Source: Rutpela maculata (taxonomy: Eukaryota; Arthropoda; Insecta; Coleoptera; Cerambycidae). From it: 64,000 nt of DNA. Position numbers and translations under genes: made by a program. The stretch covers positions 411,510,547-411,574,546 of the forward strand of contig OW386285.2 of assembly GCA_936432065.2 (NCBI GenBank), given 5' to 3'. This document shows positions 11,563 to 23,908 of this stretch, one piece after another. Below the pieces are notes generated by a model that was not told the origin of the DNA, made no database searches, and saw only the letters and a program-made list of their open reading frames with translations. Position 1 is the first letter of the stretch; each line of letters starts with the position of its first letter.

Positions 11563-12054
11563 ACTATTGTATTTCATTCTATAATTTTATTCTATAATTA
11601 ATTTTTTTTTTTTAATTCTAGTTGATAATGAATCTGTTGGGTAACGAATTATGTTATATATATATATATATAAAAATGTGTGTATGTAATGTTGTGTATA
11701 TGTGTATACAGAATGTATATGTGTGCATTTGTATGCATAGGTGAGTATATGACTTATCGTGCATATATCCTAATATAAATTTGTTTATGTATTATATTTA
11801 TGATAGTATTTATGTACTAAATCCGCCTAATAAATGTTCCATTCCTTTGCTGCAACGCTATACTTAGAGGGCTTTTCCTAAAGGGGGAGTTGCAGTGCAG
11901 GAATGGGAACGATACCCCTAGACGCCCATAGACAGGTCCAACAGGACCTAAATGGGCTTCCTCCGGTATATTTATTTGCGTATTATGTTATGTTCTACTT
12001 AAAAATGTACTCTTTGTATTTCATAGTGAATAAATATATATTATTATTATTATA

Positions 12055-12079
<25 letters not shown>
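11563..12079 (+). other. LINE 3' UTR with TA/TG-rich tracts and (TTA)n tail
   Basis: After the ORF2 stop there is a T-rich run and an alternating TATATA/TGTGTA tract (about 11655-11780). A GC-richer stretch (about 11865-11960) follows, and the sequence ends in a (TTA)n tail. The small open frame at 11903-12091 is made of this tail and is not a gene. Confidence 0.8.
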
Positions 12080-12085
<6 letters not shown>

Positions 12086-12415
12086 TATTAATTTAAATAC
12101 ACTTTACTGACTAAAATCACAATGTTTATCACTTTGTTTATCTTTGAAGTCTTAACCTCACTTTCTATACTTTCTGAACTTTCTGAACTACTCGCCGAGA
12201 ATGCGGTCGATCTTTTATACCCAAAAATGACAGATCTCGATTGTTTTGTGATGACGCTACCATTCTCTAGATAATTCCAGATGTCACCAGAACTAACTTC
12301 TGGTAGGTTTCTCGAGTAGGTGCAAATACACTACATTCAGACATTCGATCTGTTGAAGTCTGCCTACTTTTTAGTAACTAACATAACCTTAAATTTTAAG
12401 GCGCAAGATATTACA
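12080..12415 (-). repeat. Gypsy 5' LTR, second segment
   Basis: Positions 12080-12086 are the second copy of the LINE target duplication, and 12087-12415 continue the LTR interrupted at 7012. It matches 3423-3751 with three substitutions. The sequence after it begins with ATATATATAT, mirroring the AT run before 3301, so the gypsy duplication cannot be told apart from the repeat. Confidence 0.94.
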
Positions 12416-13225
12416 ATATATATATATATTTTTCACCAATGGCGTAGGTGTTTAATCGCGCACCATAGGCGTAGGCGTTTTATTTATATATTTGCGATAT
12501 ATATCATGATATTTAGGTGTGATATTTTCCATAAATATCATGATATATATCAAGTGATATATATCCTCGATCTCTGATGCTTATAATTCAATTTCCTTTA
12601 AAAAAATGTAATTAAATACTTCAAGTCAAATATAAAACAAAGCGACGCCACTGTGCATTCGAAAACACCAACGAGCCTACGGCATCTTAGTTCAGACGTT
12701 CGTGACGTCACACCGGGACTCTATCAGCGAACAGACTTTAGCACTCTGACCACGTTTTTAGAGAATTTGCATCTCTAATGCGCTTTTATTACTCTTTATA
12801 TATATATTATATCTTTCCCAAATAGAGTATAAATAAAATGTCGCTAAAAATTATGAGATAAAATTTCACCGTCGCCGCCTGTTAATTGAGGCTTATTACC
12901 TAATATCGAAATTGAGGTCGGTGTAAAAAATAACAAATTCAAAGACGTATCTTTACCTTTTCTAATCAATCACAGAACAAATATAAATAGTTTCCACTGT
13001 ATCAAATGGTAGGTAATTATTCTAATATTGGATCCAGACATTTTATTGTAATATAAAAGATATTAAACAAACATTTAGATAATCACAGTAATCACTTTAT
13101 TATTTATTGCTCTTAAAATTATCTGTTTTATGAATTTATTTCTCACGCTTTTAAATCCTCATCAAATGTTTCACTCTCGGTTTCAGTCTTATCTGCCTTT
13201 CGTTCCTGTTTCAAACACTTGTTAC
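12416..13225. other. Flank of the gypsy insertion, no gene
   Basis: An AT run and a short imperfect repeat of GGCGTAGG units (about 12440-12475) are followed by the inverted copy of the GATATATATCA repeat (12485-12575). The remaining sequence to 13225 is AT-rich with no feature I can identify. Confidence 0.5.
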
Positions 13226-13594
13226 GATAGGATTTTGCAGAGTGAGAGGGAAGTATGTGTTTATTTTCGGTTTATTATAAATATTTAAAAAACCATACTT
13301 AAATGGTATAATCTTTAAAATAGTTTCAGGCACTTCCCATTGCTCTAAGGAGTGCTACCATATGCATAGTGTATCATAAATTTTGTATATTGTTAAATGC
13401 CATGCTCTAATAATGAAAAACTACGATATTCAAGTACAACAGAAATTTCCAATAAAAAATATATATAGTTGTATTCGTTAGAACAATAGCAAGTATCTAA
13501 AATAGTGTTAAAGATTATACTATGTTTGGTTTTTTAAATATTTAAAATAAATCGAAAATAAACGCATATTTCCCTCACTCTGCAAAATCCTATC
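13226..13594. mobile_element. MITE with ~115-bp terminal inverted repeats
   Basis: Both ends read GATAGGATTTTGCAGAGTGAG inward, and the complementarity extends for about 115 bp on each side through AAATATTTAAAAAACCA and TATAATCTTTAA. The centre has no coding capacity. A second copy of the family, interrupted by a fold-back element, lies at about 32694-36490. The target duplication is not clear. The superfamily is unknown. Confidence 0.85.
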
Positions 13595-13649
13595 CTCAAC
13601 GATTTATCTATTTTATATCACCTACGTAATTCTATGTTAAGGACCTACC

Positions 13650-16600
13650 ATGTACACTAGGGTGGCCCATCTTTTTCGAAATCGAAATTTTTTATTTCTC
13701 ACCCCTGCAAATGGTTCCATTTGAAGAAAAAACAGTCCCCTCAAAATATTATTGAGGCAAATTGAAGGCAGAATGCATTATTATGCAATAATAAAAGTAA
13801 ATGGAATTATTTACATTCTTTGGTTGATGCATTGTTTTTTTTTTTTTAATCAGCAACATTTATCTTTAGAATGACTAATCAAGTCATACAAATATCAAAG
13901 ACATTATCTGTTGTGACTATGACATGTGTCATACTACTGTAAATTCGTAGTCTAAGAAAACTAGACTAGAAGTTTTTGAAATAAAACTCTCGTTTTATCT
14001 TTGTGTATTTTATTATGAAACGTTTTTTTCATACTTAGTACCAAATATTATCCTAAATCTACAAGACATATAGTAATAAAAACAATATTTTTTGCACTAG
14101 GCCAAAGCATGCGACAGGGTTTCTTTTTTTACATTTGGAAATTGTGATTTATAATCATTTACAACTTGGAGTAAAAACTGTTTTTGTTCTTCATTTTTTG
14201 TTAAAATGTCATTATAGTCAGTAATAAGTTTGATTCCTCTCTCAGCGGCATCATTTACAACTTTAATTTTGTTTACAATATTGAAACATCGGGTATAACT
14301 TTCATTTTCCCTCCATGTTGTTGGATCATTTTCCAAAAATTCCATAGACAAACCTAATTTTTTAAAAAACTGTTTAGTGTTCTCGCATATGAAGTCCTGA
14401 ATTTCCTTGTTTTCAACGTCAGTAATGTTACTAATCATAAGTCGTTTAATACCCTCTTGATTTGGTGCTTTCCTATTCAAAGCATTAACCATTTCTCTTT
14501 TAGTGGTAACTGAAATATCGTCATCAAAGAAAGATAAGCCAACATTTACTGAATTAAGGTACCACAAATGGTTCACTATTTTCCTACTTGCGGCTTGAGA
14601 TATTTCTTTGTCAATATTTTGATAATTAATGAGTTCTTTACAAAAGTCTAAGTCATGAAGCGGTGCTTTACTAGCAAATGACGCTGTAAACCAGGCCTTT
14701 ACATAAACCTTTACAATAAAGAGACATATATCTTCAATACCTATTTTTTCTTTTTTAGTTAGTTGGAACTGATCTTGGAAAAAATATATATTTAGACAGT
14801 AAATGGCTTTGGCCATCCAACGTGCATGATGAAATGCCCCTGGTTGATAGAATGTCGTGTGAGTGGGCTCTTCTTCAACAAAAAGTTTAGAAAGCATTAA
14901 AAATTCTTTATAATCATCACGAGGCTGTTGCAAAGTTAAAGCTGCATTTAGAAACTTTACATTTTCGGCTTTAACTGGTTGTAAATTTTTGATACCTGAA
15001 ATCCAGTTTTTAGTTTATTTTGATCTATTTTAGGTCAAAATTCCCTAAAACGTTTAAATAGTGGCACATTTGGACCAGATGAGGAAGGCATTTTTGTGTC
15101 AAACACACTTCTCAAAACCACTTCAAAAATATGATGTCTACAAGGAAAATATAGAATATCTCTTTCTAATTTTTGTTGCAATAGTGTGGCTGCCCCATTT
15201 ATATAACCCATATTTGATGCTGTTGTATCACAACACAAAGCTATTACCTTTTCGTCCAAATTCCATTCACAAAGCACATCATAAACTGCTTCAGTCTGTT
15301 CTCTTCCAGTTGAATTGGGCAAAGCTGGTACTCCAAGTAGTTGTTCAATATCTCCACTAGTAACTACGATAGCAAGTCTATCGATATTTCCCATTCCAGT
15401 GAGAGAAGGTAAAAGTTTTCCATCCCAATGGATGACTGGGGCCGGCAATTCAGAATTACCGAAGGCAGTTTTTAATATTTCAGCTCTTTCTTCGCGGATG
15501 CGTTGTCTAGAGCGCTGAAGTGTGGTTCTGCTGATGGACAAAGATGTGGTGTCATGTCCTAGTGCTTCTGCTACTGCCGTCAAAATATGGACTCCATACC
15601 TGTCGCTTATTTTGCAAGCATCAAATGCAGCGGCTATTTTTGGTGTGATGATGTTACATGTTCCATAAAATCTCCTCTTTTTTGGCTGTGACGGGCCAGG
15701 CTGGTTTTGTAACAACTCTTCTTGGGCTTCGATTATTTCATCTTCATTTTCGTTGGAGTCGGCTGAATTACTACTTGATGATGGACAGGTGACTGTTTCC
15801 TCTAATCTAGCTTTTTCTTGTTGACTTCTTTGCATTCGTTCGGATAATTTCTGTAATTTCTCCTCAGCTGATTTTTCTTGAGAAGCAAATTGGTAATCAA
15901 TACCATGCATAAATCCAGGACGTCCCTTTTTTCTTTGGTTAATTAAAAACTGCTTATCTTCATCTATTTTCATCAACTCCAATGCATTTGCATGAGAAAT
16001 GTCAAAAAGATCGTCCAATTTTTCAACGAAATTTTTTTCTTTACCTCCCGCACTGGCCCTTTTAGCCGATTTTTGTAAGTTCCTCCACTCTGCATAAAGT
16101 TTATCTATTGTTTAACATAATGAAAATCCTGACGTGTCGGAATGCGAGCTTTATCCCAAAAAACTGACACCTCTTTTATTGTTAATTTAGCACTTTCATG
16201 TAACTTAGCTTCACTTCACGAATGTTATAAAAGAGCACTTGTAATACTTGTCTATTAGACGGCAATTTATTGCCAATGATTTGTGACGAATAGTGTCCAA
16301 CTAAGTAAATGAAAGTATCCTTTCGTAAGGATCTAACATCAGCCATCGTTAAATGTTTTTTCAAAAAGGAACGTATGCTAGAACTTATAATGTCACCACT
16401 GTAAAACACAATTGCAAACTGACATAAAAACCTACCGTAGGTGCATTATATTTCCAAACTTCCAAAACAAATAATTTCTAGGAAATAATTACACCAATAA
16501 AACATTATGAGAAAAGAGGTAGATATTTGTATTTTAAGTAAAATTTAAGTGTATTACCGTAATAAAATCTTATCTACAAATTTCTATCTGAATGCGGCAC

Positions 16601-16737
16601 GGGTTACCGTTCACCGAATTATCTGAAACTTTGACATAAATTATTCCTAGTATAATAGTATATTTTCGTGGGGTGAGACTTAAAAAATACCCAAAAAAAA
16701 TTCACCCCCTATAGAGATGGGTCACCCTAATGTACAC
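13650..16737 (-). mobile_element. hAT element copy A with 8-bp target duplications
   Basis: The element runs from 13658 to 16729 (3072 bp). The ends read TAGGGTGGCCCATC and, from the right, TAGGGTGACCCATC. The 8-bp sequence ATGTACAC flanks it at 13650-13657 and 16730-16737. An 8-bp duplication with TAGGGTG ends is the hAT pattern. The transposase reads on the minus strand. A second copy in the opposite orientation is at 46926-51422. Confidence 0.95.
14097..16409 (-). pseudogene. Divergent hAT-like transposase, copy A, broken
   Basis: Three pieces line up with copy B: 16409-16182 (N-terminal), 16018-15035 (middle) and 14933-14097 (C-terminal). In the middle piece HWDGK (Asp 199), CCDTTASN (Asp 264) and FPCRHHIFEV fit the first two catalytic acids and the CxxH motif of hAT transposases. 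HHARWM in the C-terminal piece fits the Arg-Trp motif. Breaks visible against copy B include a one-base deletion near 16110, a TGG-to-TGA nonsense change just after KRFREF (about 15034), and a 10-base deletion near 14983. The C-terminus ends normally at 14097. The family is divergent from Ac or hobo; the assignment rests on motifs plus the 8-bp duplication. Confidence 0.8.
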
Positions 16738-17019
16738 TTTATATTCTGTATCGCCTATCCTGTAATTGATGTATATAAGGGAAAAGAAACAGTTGTAAAA
16801 ACTCCTTTTGAGGAGAAAAAAATATCAAATCAGCTTAGGCCTAGACATCCCAGTAATTTAAGTGTTAATGAATCCAACGACCAAGATGGTTTTCAACCGG
16901 TACACCAGAAGAAACGAAGGCCCCGAAGGGTCAACTCCATAAAACAACTAGGTACTGAAGAAATTTCGGAAGACGAAAAGAAGAATGGGTTCTGCGGCAT
17001 TGAAATACCCTATTTCTAG
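16738..17019 (+). pseudogene. Possible LINE ORF1 fragment
   Basis: A plus-strand open stretch of about 94 codons lies directly outside the hAT element. It is hydrophilic and contains DGFQPVHQKKRRPRRVNS followed by EDEKKNGFCGIE. This resembles the basic linker before the RRM-like domain in ORF1 proteins of CR1/Jockey-type LINEs. No start or downstream domain is present. It could also be an unrelated exon; the match is weak. Confidence 0.3.
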
Positions 17020-19557
17020 GGAACCGAGAATTAAAAACAAATGACTACTTAGTTTTAACAAAGGGACCTTCCTTTTCCCCATTGATAATGTTATAAAGGA
17101 ATTTAGAAAGTTTTTTTATGAAATTAAATCTTAGATTTTAATTAAACCCTCCTAAAATATCACATTGTCCGTCGGTTGTTCTGTTAATTATTAGAAACTA
17201 CCCTTCAAAAAAAGAAAATAACTAAACCGCGACTATTTTGCCCTATAATGTCAAATAGAGGTAAGCATCCTCACCCATTCAACCAGATGCATATAGTTAA
17301 AATTTGTTAGTGTACCAAAAATTGTAAATCGATGGGCTTATTCATCTCCTGGCAAAGGTGGTTGACCTTGGTAGCGAACTATGCCGACTTTATGTAAACG
17401 ATTTTTAAAACTGCAGTTAAGCGTGCATTTTGAAATAATAAAAAAAATATTTTTCTTTTCTCATTTTGTTATTGGTATAAATGTTTATACCTAATTCAAT
17501 CATTTTATAAATTCCATCCATGTAGAATTCTTAAATTATATCGCATATTTCGTGGTTGTGAGTGAAAGCAGTGCAAAATGTATTCAAACTCAGATCATTC
17601 ACCTATAAACGTCCACGTTTCCGTCCAGGTTTCCTATTATTGTTTTGCGTCAAATATATTTAATCCATAGATATGTTTAATGTTTTAATAATTGGAGATG
17701 TGTATTTATACTATCTAATGTTTTTCTGAAGAGTTATAAGATGTATAATATAAATACGTGTTAACAAAATGTAAATTTAACTTGCTGCTTGTAAAATGCA
17801 TTCTGAAATGTCGACAAAGCGTGACCACAGTGCAGTGGATCGAATATTACCATGCGGCCACAGATATCATAAGCATGTATATTATATGATGTAATCGTGA
17901 ATGATGTAATGAGAAAAATTTCTGTCGTTTTTGACTTTATTTCTCTCAAGCCGAGACTCTGTAAACACTTTAAAAAACGACCCTTGTCTATGATCTAATA
18001 TACTCTATTTGGTAAAGACAGAGCATAATAAATCACTCAGGAAAAGACTGGCCATGGGCGTAATACTTTTTCTCTTAAAATTCATAGAAATTATACGACA
18101 AAATCTAAATAAATTTATTTCATGTAAAATAAACATGTACCTGATGTTTAAACGTTCACTTGAACGAATTTTAGATGAAAAAGAAAAGTTAATAAAAAAC
18201 ACATATCGCCACTTAATTGCCACATTTACTAACAATAATATCCACAATACTTAAGTTTTTACACCTAAATCGAAGTGTGGTTTTAATTTATTTTTCTTTC
18301 TCATATGAAATTCGTTCAAGTGAACGTTCGAAACTTCGGGTACATAAATAAAGGTCTTTTGCTTGCATTATCCAATTATTTCTTAGTCTTGTCTCTGTTT
18401 CACGGCGGTTAAGATATTTTTTATTATTTGAGGGACGACAAGGGAAAACGCCTCAAAGTGCCTGTCATGACGACTTTGTAGACAAACAAGGGCAACGGAA
18501 AGTAACAAAGGGAACAACGGCTAAGAATTTCTATATCTCAACCTTACATAATTTAATAAAGGACCAAGGACCTCGCAGAATCCTCATGAGAAATGGCTCT
18601 CTGTCAAACTGTCTGAACCTTTGGATTCTGGTAGTCCTTGATAAGCAAATCAAAAGTATTCATGGGCACTAAGTCCCAAAAACTCATGATTTTAAGATAT
18701 AGTTTTCTGAAATTGGGCTTTTCGTGCGTTGTGCAGTAGCGTTAAGCTACTGTAAGGTGGTATGTCTGCACGTATGTCACTATGTCCGTATTTATACATG
18801 TATGTAGGACCGCTACCAAGGTTACAGGGTTTTGAACGGTGACCTTGACCGTGACCTTCAAGGTTATTCGAAGATCAACTTGGCATTTCATTTTTGACAC
18901 CGGAAATAACGCAACATATTTTACTCTCATAATAAATCCGTAGACAATTATTCCAATTGACTACGCCGTATATAGAGCAGTTTGAATTTAGTTTGGTCAT
19001 TAACCCTTCTTTGGTACTTATTTGGAATAAAAACTGAACAATCTACACCAGTTGGCGATCGGTAAAAATTCTGCAAGAATTCGGATACCGTGACAGTCAG
19101 AACTTATACCATAAGGTATAAGTTCTCTGACACAGTCTCCAAAAATGTAATATTATGCGTTTATTAACAGTTGTATTCTGATAAAATGACGGTGGGTTTT
19201 ACGACGAAAATATGGTGTTCTGCTGAGTTGAAAATGGGGGATGACTGGACCGATAACAGTTGTAATCTACTGATTTAATAAATGTTTCTGCTAAAACAGG
19301 AGTTGTTTTATTTAGTCAATACGGGATTGCTAAATTGCAGAAATTTCAGCTTGCCGCTGCGCGGCTGTGGTATTTCACCACAAAGGACCCCTAGGGGGTA
19401 CTTCAAGTGATTTTTACACCGTCTTTTAAGGTTCTGTGTTCAACTAAGCAGTTTCATATTTTTCTGGAACAAAGATACCGCTGTGCAGCCGTGAAAGCGA
19501 TTTTCACCCCCCGGAAGGGGTCGAAAAGGGTGGAAGGGTCTAAATGTAGGTCAGATC
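17020..19557. other. 2.5-kb stretch without recognisable genes
   Basis: Several short open frames occur on both strands, none with protein-like features I can name. A small inverted repeat joins CGTTCACTTGAACGAAT (about 18152) and ATTCGTTCAAGTGAACG (about 18309). From about 19395 to 19610 there is a GC-richer block with CACCCCCCGGAAGGGG that looks like part of an old repeat. Confidence 0.45.
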
Positions 19558-20960
19558 CTACGACTGAGGTTTTTTACCGCGCTGAAAGATACAAATATTT
19601 TTTTGGAGAAATGTAGTTGTTAAATGTATACGAGCGCTTTTCACCAATAGAGGGCAAAACAAGGTAGAAGGGTGTGTTTTTGGGACTCGTGCCCTATGAG
19701 ACTTTTGATCTACTGGATTAGTAGAACAACATATCAAAATTTGGGCCAATTTCACCGTAAGCCAATTTCCCGTAAAATTGGTGAGTGGTCCTTTTTGAGC
19801 AAGAAATTCTCGTCTTAGGTGTAACGGAGGTTCGTTGCATTCTGCTAGGAGAACAACAGCAGTTAGTGCTTTTAAGTGCCCCAAGTACTAATCGTACTGA
19901 TTTGTACTGGATTTTGTTTAATCTAGCAAGTCGTGATTTTGTGACAGAGCCATAAAGGAAACAGCCTCGGAAACAACCATAATCCAAAATGGATCGTGTG
20001 TAAGCTTTAAATAATGGAAGACTTATTTTAGTATCCGCTCCCCCAAGAACGTCTATTTGTTGCTTTCAAGATATTAAGACTTCTTTCATCAAGACATTCG
20101 GAGATATGTGCTTCCTAAGTCAATTTGCTATCTATCGCCAATTCTAGATATCTAAAACTATTATTGCAAACCGGGATATTTATTCCCGCTAAGTTTAATT
20201 TAAAAAACAACGGCGATGTATTTAGGGGATATATCAAATCATTTCTCAAAAAAATGACTTTCAAATCAGTACATAATGTATGTTAAATCAATGATGCATT
20301 GTTTGTAGGTCTTATTGTCAAGGTATATACAGAAATCGAAATCATCCGCATACTGCAAAACATTAGCTTCCAGACCCATAATATGTAAGTTCAAAGTGTA
20401 AACATTGAATAACAATGGGCTGAGCATCGATCCTTGTGGTATTCCCTAACAGCTCATTATTGTAGCGGATAAAAATTTGTCGTCCGCGAAACAATTAGTA
20501 ATATTTCTTGCAAAATTCTCTGGTACTTTAATTTCTAGCAATTTGCCAGGTACTCATTTTTTGAAAAAGTCAATTAAATGTTTCATCAACTTAGCAACGC
20601 AATCAGTAGTACTTTATCCCTCCGGAGGCCATTATTTTGCTCCATCCACCACTCCATTCTTGATTTAATAATTCTTTCAAATGTTTTAAGCAAACAAGAT
20701 ATAAGAGTAACAGGTCTGGTAGCGTTATTATCGTTAGGTTTAGGTATGGGGATAACCAAACTTTACTTTAGAACATCAAATCTTCACCTTTAATTAGTAT
20801 ATTATTGTATACAGGCAGAGTGCTTCAGGTATGCAGTCATTCATTTTTGGGGGTGAGACTGTCAAAAGATTTCCAATAAACAAGGATCCGGAAATCCCTG
20901 TTAAGAGAATTTAGAGCTTCTTTCCATCTAGTTTACGAGCCACGCACAGCAAAGTTATGG
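19558..20960 (-). pseudogene. Decayed LINE reverse transcriptase
   Basis: Minus-strand pieces in different frames match RT. GIPQGSMLSPLLFNVY lies near 20445-20400, LQYADDFDF at about 20355-20335, and a C-terminal block (SVTKSRLARLNKIQYKSVRL, then ALKALTAVVLLAECNEPPL) at 19960-19790. The C-terminal wording is typical of insect Jockey- or Loa-type elements. Many stops and frameshifts show it is old. The 5' boundary near 20960 is approximate. Confidence 0.75.
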
Positions 20961-21181
20961 AATTAACCTGCCAAATGTGTTGCTTTATTCCTGTGCTATA
21001 ATAGTCTCATAATTAGTGAATTTGTCGAGTGTATATTTTTACGTATAAATATTTCGATGTAGTAAGAGACAGCTTGAAATAAATACAAGTATAATGTCGT
21101 ACAAAACCAATATTTGCCTTCTGATGCAACCACGTAATTGTGTTAAAAAGCGGTTAAGTACTAAACTACTACATACTCATG

Positions 21182-22092
21182 CACTCAAAGAAAATGATAG
21201 GTAAATTCAACCAAAAAGAGCATATGAAATCGCGCCTATCTAGTTTCATAGTTAAATCAATCAGAAAAGAATAGTCATAAAACTTTATTTGTTTTCGTAA
21301 ACAAGTAGTAGTTTAATAATCATATCTTCTTGTAACAAATTAAATAGTACAATAACATTTTTTTATGTTCACTAACCATTTTCAATTTGGTCTACAATTA
21401 AATAGTACGACTTTGTTTTTTGTTCACCAACTAATTTTTGGGTTGATCTACACTTTATTGTATGATGAAGTTTTTTTTGGTTAGCCAAAATCTCAGTATT
21501 GAGACATCAGACCACCCAAACCAAAGATTACAGATCGTTTATAAGATCCATCCAAATATATCGATGATCCCTGAGAGAATTTGAACATTGCAATCATGTT
21601 ATTAATTTTCTATAAATTCATAAGAGTATGAGATAATGCATGATTGATTATTGTCAGTGATTTGTAAGTGGCGTCATCTGGGAATAATTTCTGTAATAGA
21701 CTACGTGGTAAGCAAGCAAATTTTATGGTAATTCTTTTAGAACTTCTAGAAGACGACAATAATATTGGTTTGTCTACCAAGTACAATAATACAGCGAACT
21801 AATACTGGGTTAGAATTACAATTCGATAATAGTTAAAAATAAAATATACTATTATCTAGTTTAATTTGACAGAATTCAACAACATAATAGTCAGACGAAA
21901 AAAATAATAGTCTTATTCATCTATTTTTTAAGTTAATGTTTGTTTTGTTGTACGACAACTTTTTATTAATTAAAATAACAATCACCTCTTGTTTAAAAAT
22001 ACCATCAATATAATTTAGTTTAACAAAATTAACGATATTGTTAGTTAACCATTTTTTTTTTGTTGAATTTACCCATACTATTTCTTTGAGTG
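21182..22092 (+). mobile_element. 0.9-kb non-autonomous element, copy 1
   Basis: The ends read CACTCAAAGAAAATGATAGG and, from the right, CACTCAAAGAAATAGTATGG, followed by AAATTCAAC on both sides. The whole unit recurs in the same orientation at 63153 to the window end with about 97% identity by eye. It has no coding capacity. I cannot assign the superfamily; the CACTC ends hint at a CACTA-like group, but no clear target duplication is visible. Confidence 0.8.
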
Positions 22093-22170
22093 TGTGCGTA
22101 ATTTCGGTTATATCTAAACTAGATATTACAATTACGAATTTTGTTCTTCGTTGGGAAGTTGCCGTATACT

Positions 22171-23487
22171 GGAGCGGATCTGAGAAGAAAAAGAGGATTT
22201 TTGAAAACAACTTAAAAAAATTTTTTTTTTACAATTCAGTTACACGCTTTCTCTTTTATCATGTTATCAAGTTAGTTCAGCTTAATTGCACGGGTTGGGG
22301 AGGAATTCGCATTTAAAATTCGTAAAAACACGTTTTTCCACGATAACTTCGTTATTATTGACTTGACGAAAAAAAAGTTGAATCAAAAATTGAAGGCCTC
22401 GCGGAAACATAATCTGGTTAATTTTTTCCAAATCGGACGGTAACTTTTCGTGAAATTTTTTTTCTAAATGCGCATTTTTTGCCGTAACACTAATATACAA
22501 AAAAGTAATTCCTCTCGTAATTCCTTAATTTTTTCACGAAAAAAATGAGTTAGGGAGATGAGATTTTTTTGAGGTAAGTGACAGATACGAGGACAGATAA
22601 GAATTGATGGAGCCGAAAGATAGGGGGTGGTGGGCCAATTAGGCGTGACGGGAGGTAGGGAAAGGAAAATTATTCAACCCTCTATAACTTTTTTCCCTGT
22701 CGTGCGATTTTGAAAAACCAAAATGGAATTTGTTCGCTGTTACCTCTAATATTTGACTGATTTTTTTTCGAATAAACACATTTGTGGGAGGGGAAACCTT
22801 TTGCATTTTTTTTTAAATGCGTTTTTGGGTGCGAAGGAAAGGGTTCATAGGATATTTTTTTTTTACAGGTAAGTGAGGATTTTTTTATCTTTGATTCAAA
22901 AAATATCGCAATCCAAGCAACTGGAAGGGAGGGAGGGGGCATAATGCGTTTGCGGGAATAAAGGATTAGGGAGTTCGGACCTTGATATTCGGCGATATAA
23001 ATGTTTTTTCCATCTTAATATTTTATCGATCTACCGAAAATCTCATAACAGGGAAAAAAGTTATAGGGGTTGAATAATTTTCCTTTCCCTACCCCTCCCC
23101 TAATTAGCCCATCACCCCCATCCTCCGGTTCCATCAATTCTTATCTATTACACCTACCTCAAACAAAATCTCATCCCCCTAACTTTTTTCGTGAAAAAAT
23201 TAAGGAATTACTTTTCTGTATGTTAGTGTTACGGCACAAAACGCATATTTTCAAAAAAAATTTCACGAAAAGCTAATTTTTAATTTTACTTTTTTTTCGT
23301 CAAGTCAACAATAACAAAGTTATCGTGGAAGAACGTGTTTTTGCGAAATTTAAATGCGAATTCCTCCCCACCCCGCATGAGTAAGCTGAACTAACTTAAC
23401 AACACGATAAAAGAGAACACGTGTAACCGAATTGTCAAAATTTTTTTTTTTTAAAAGTTGGTTTCATTTCAAAACCAGATCCGCTCC
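22171..23487. mobile_element. Fold-back element 1
   Basis: The ends are GGAGCGGATCTG and its complement CAGATCCGCTCC. The left arm (22171-about 22720) and right arm (about 23045-23487) are inverted copies of each other with moderate divergence. They share blocks such as CACGATAACTTCGTTATT and CGTGAAAAAATTAAGGAATTAC. The arms are 450-550 bp around a loop of about 320 bp. There is no coding sequence. No target duplication could be confirmed. Confidence 0.85.
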
Positions 23488-23908
23488 GCTATTAGGAAAA
23501 TATCTTATTATCATGTTCGCTGAGGTATTTTAATGTGCATTTTTGTAACAAAAACAAACATATATCGATGTTGTTTTCAATTGGTTGATGAATGTATGCA
23601 TGCCACAGGTATTTTAATATCACAGTTATTATTGCCATGTAGATATGGAAAAATGATTCAATAAATGTGTGTTTACTAGACAATAGGGTCGTTGACCATT
23701 TTTTAAAATTTTATATTCAAGGACTTTATTAAATTGTACTTGACCCGTATTTTTTTATTTTACAATCTAAAGTCATTTTAATAGTGAAATTAATTATTTA
23801 AATTTTGAATTCGCGTCCATCGCCACGTCAGATGTGAGAGCATGCGCAGTTAGATAAAGGAATAATCGACGGGCGTCGTTTGCTTTGCTTATTTGCTGTT
23901 AGCATATA

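Larger units (their letters stand above)
7013..12079 (+). mobile_element. Nearly full-length two-ORF LINE (CR1/Jockey group), nested in the LTR
   Basis: The element spans a 5' UTR (7013-7368), ORF1, a 368-bp spacer, ORF2, and a 3' UTR ending in a (TTA)n tail at about 12040-12079. A 7-bp target duplication TACTATT flanks it (7006-7012 and 12080-12086), and removing the element restores the LTR exactly as seen in the other LTR copy. The microsatellite-like tail and the APE-type endonuclease plus RT fit the CR1/L2/Daphne/Jockey side of the LINE tree; I cannot fix the clade by eye. The insertion must post-date the gypsy insertion. Confidence 0.93.

Noticed and set aside
15061..15518. Plus-strand frames of 67-99 codons over the hAT transposase
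   Set aside because: They are antisense shadows of the minus-strand transposase; the same shadow appears at 49543-49746 in copy B.
17020..19557. tRNA genes or other small RNA genes
   Set aside because: I looked for A-box/B-box pairs and cloverleaf ends and found none that I could defend here or, apart from the SINE candidate at 26508, elsewhere.
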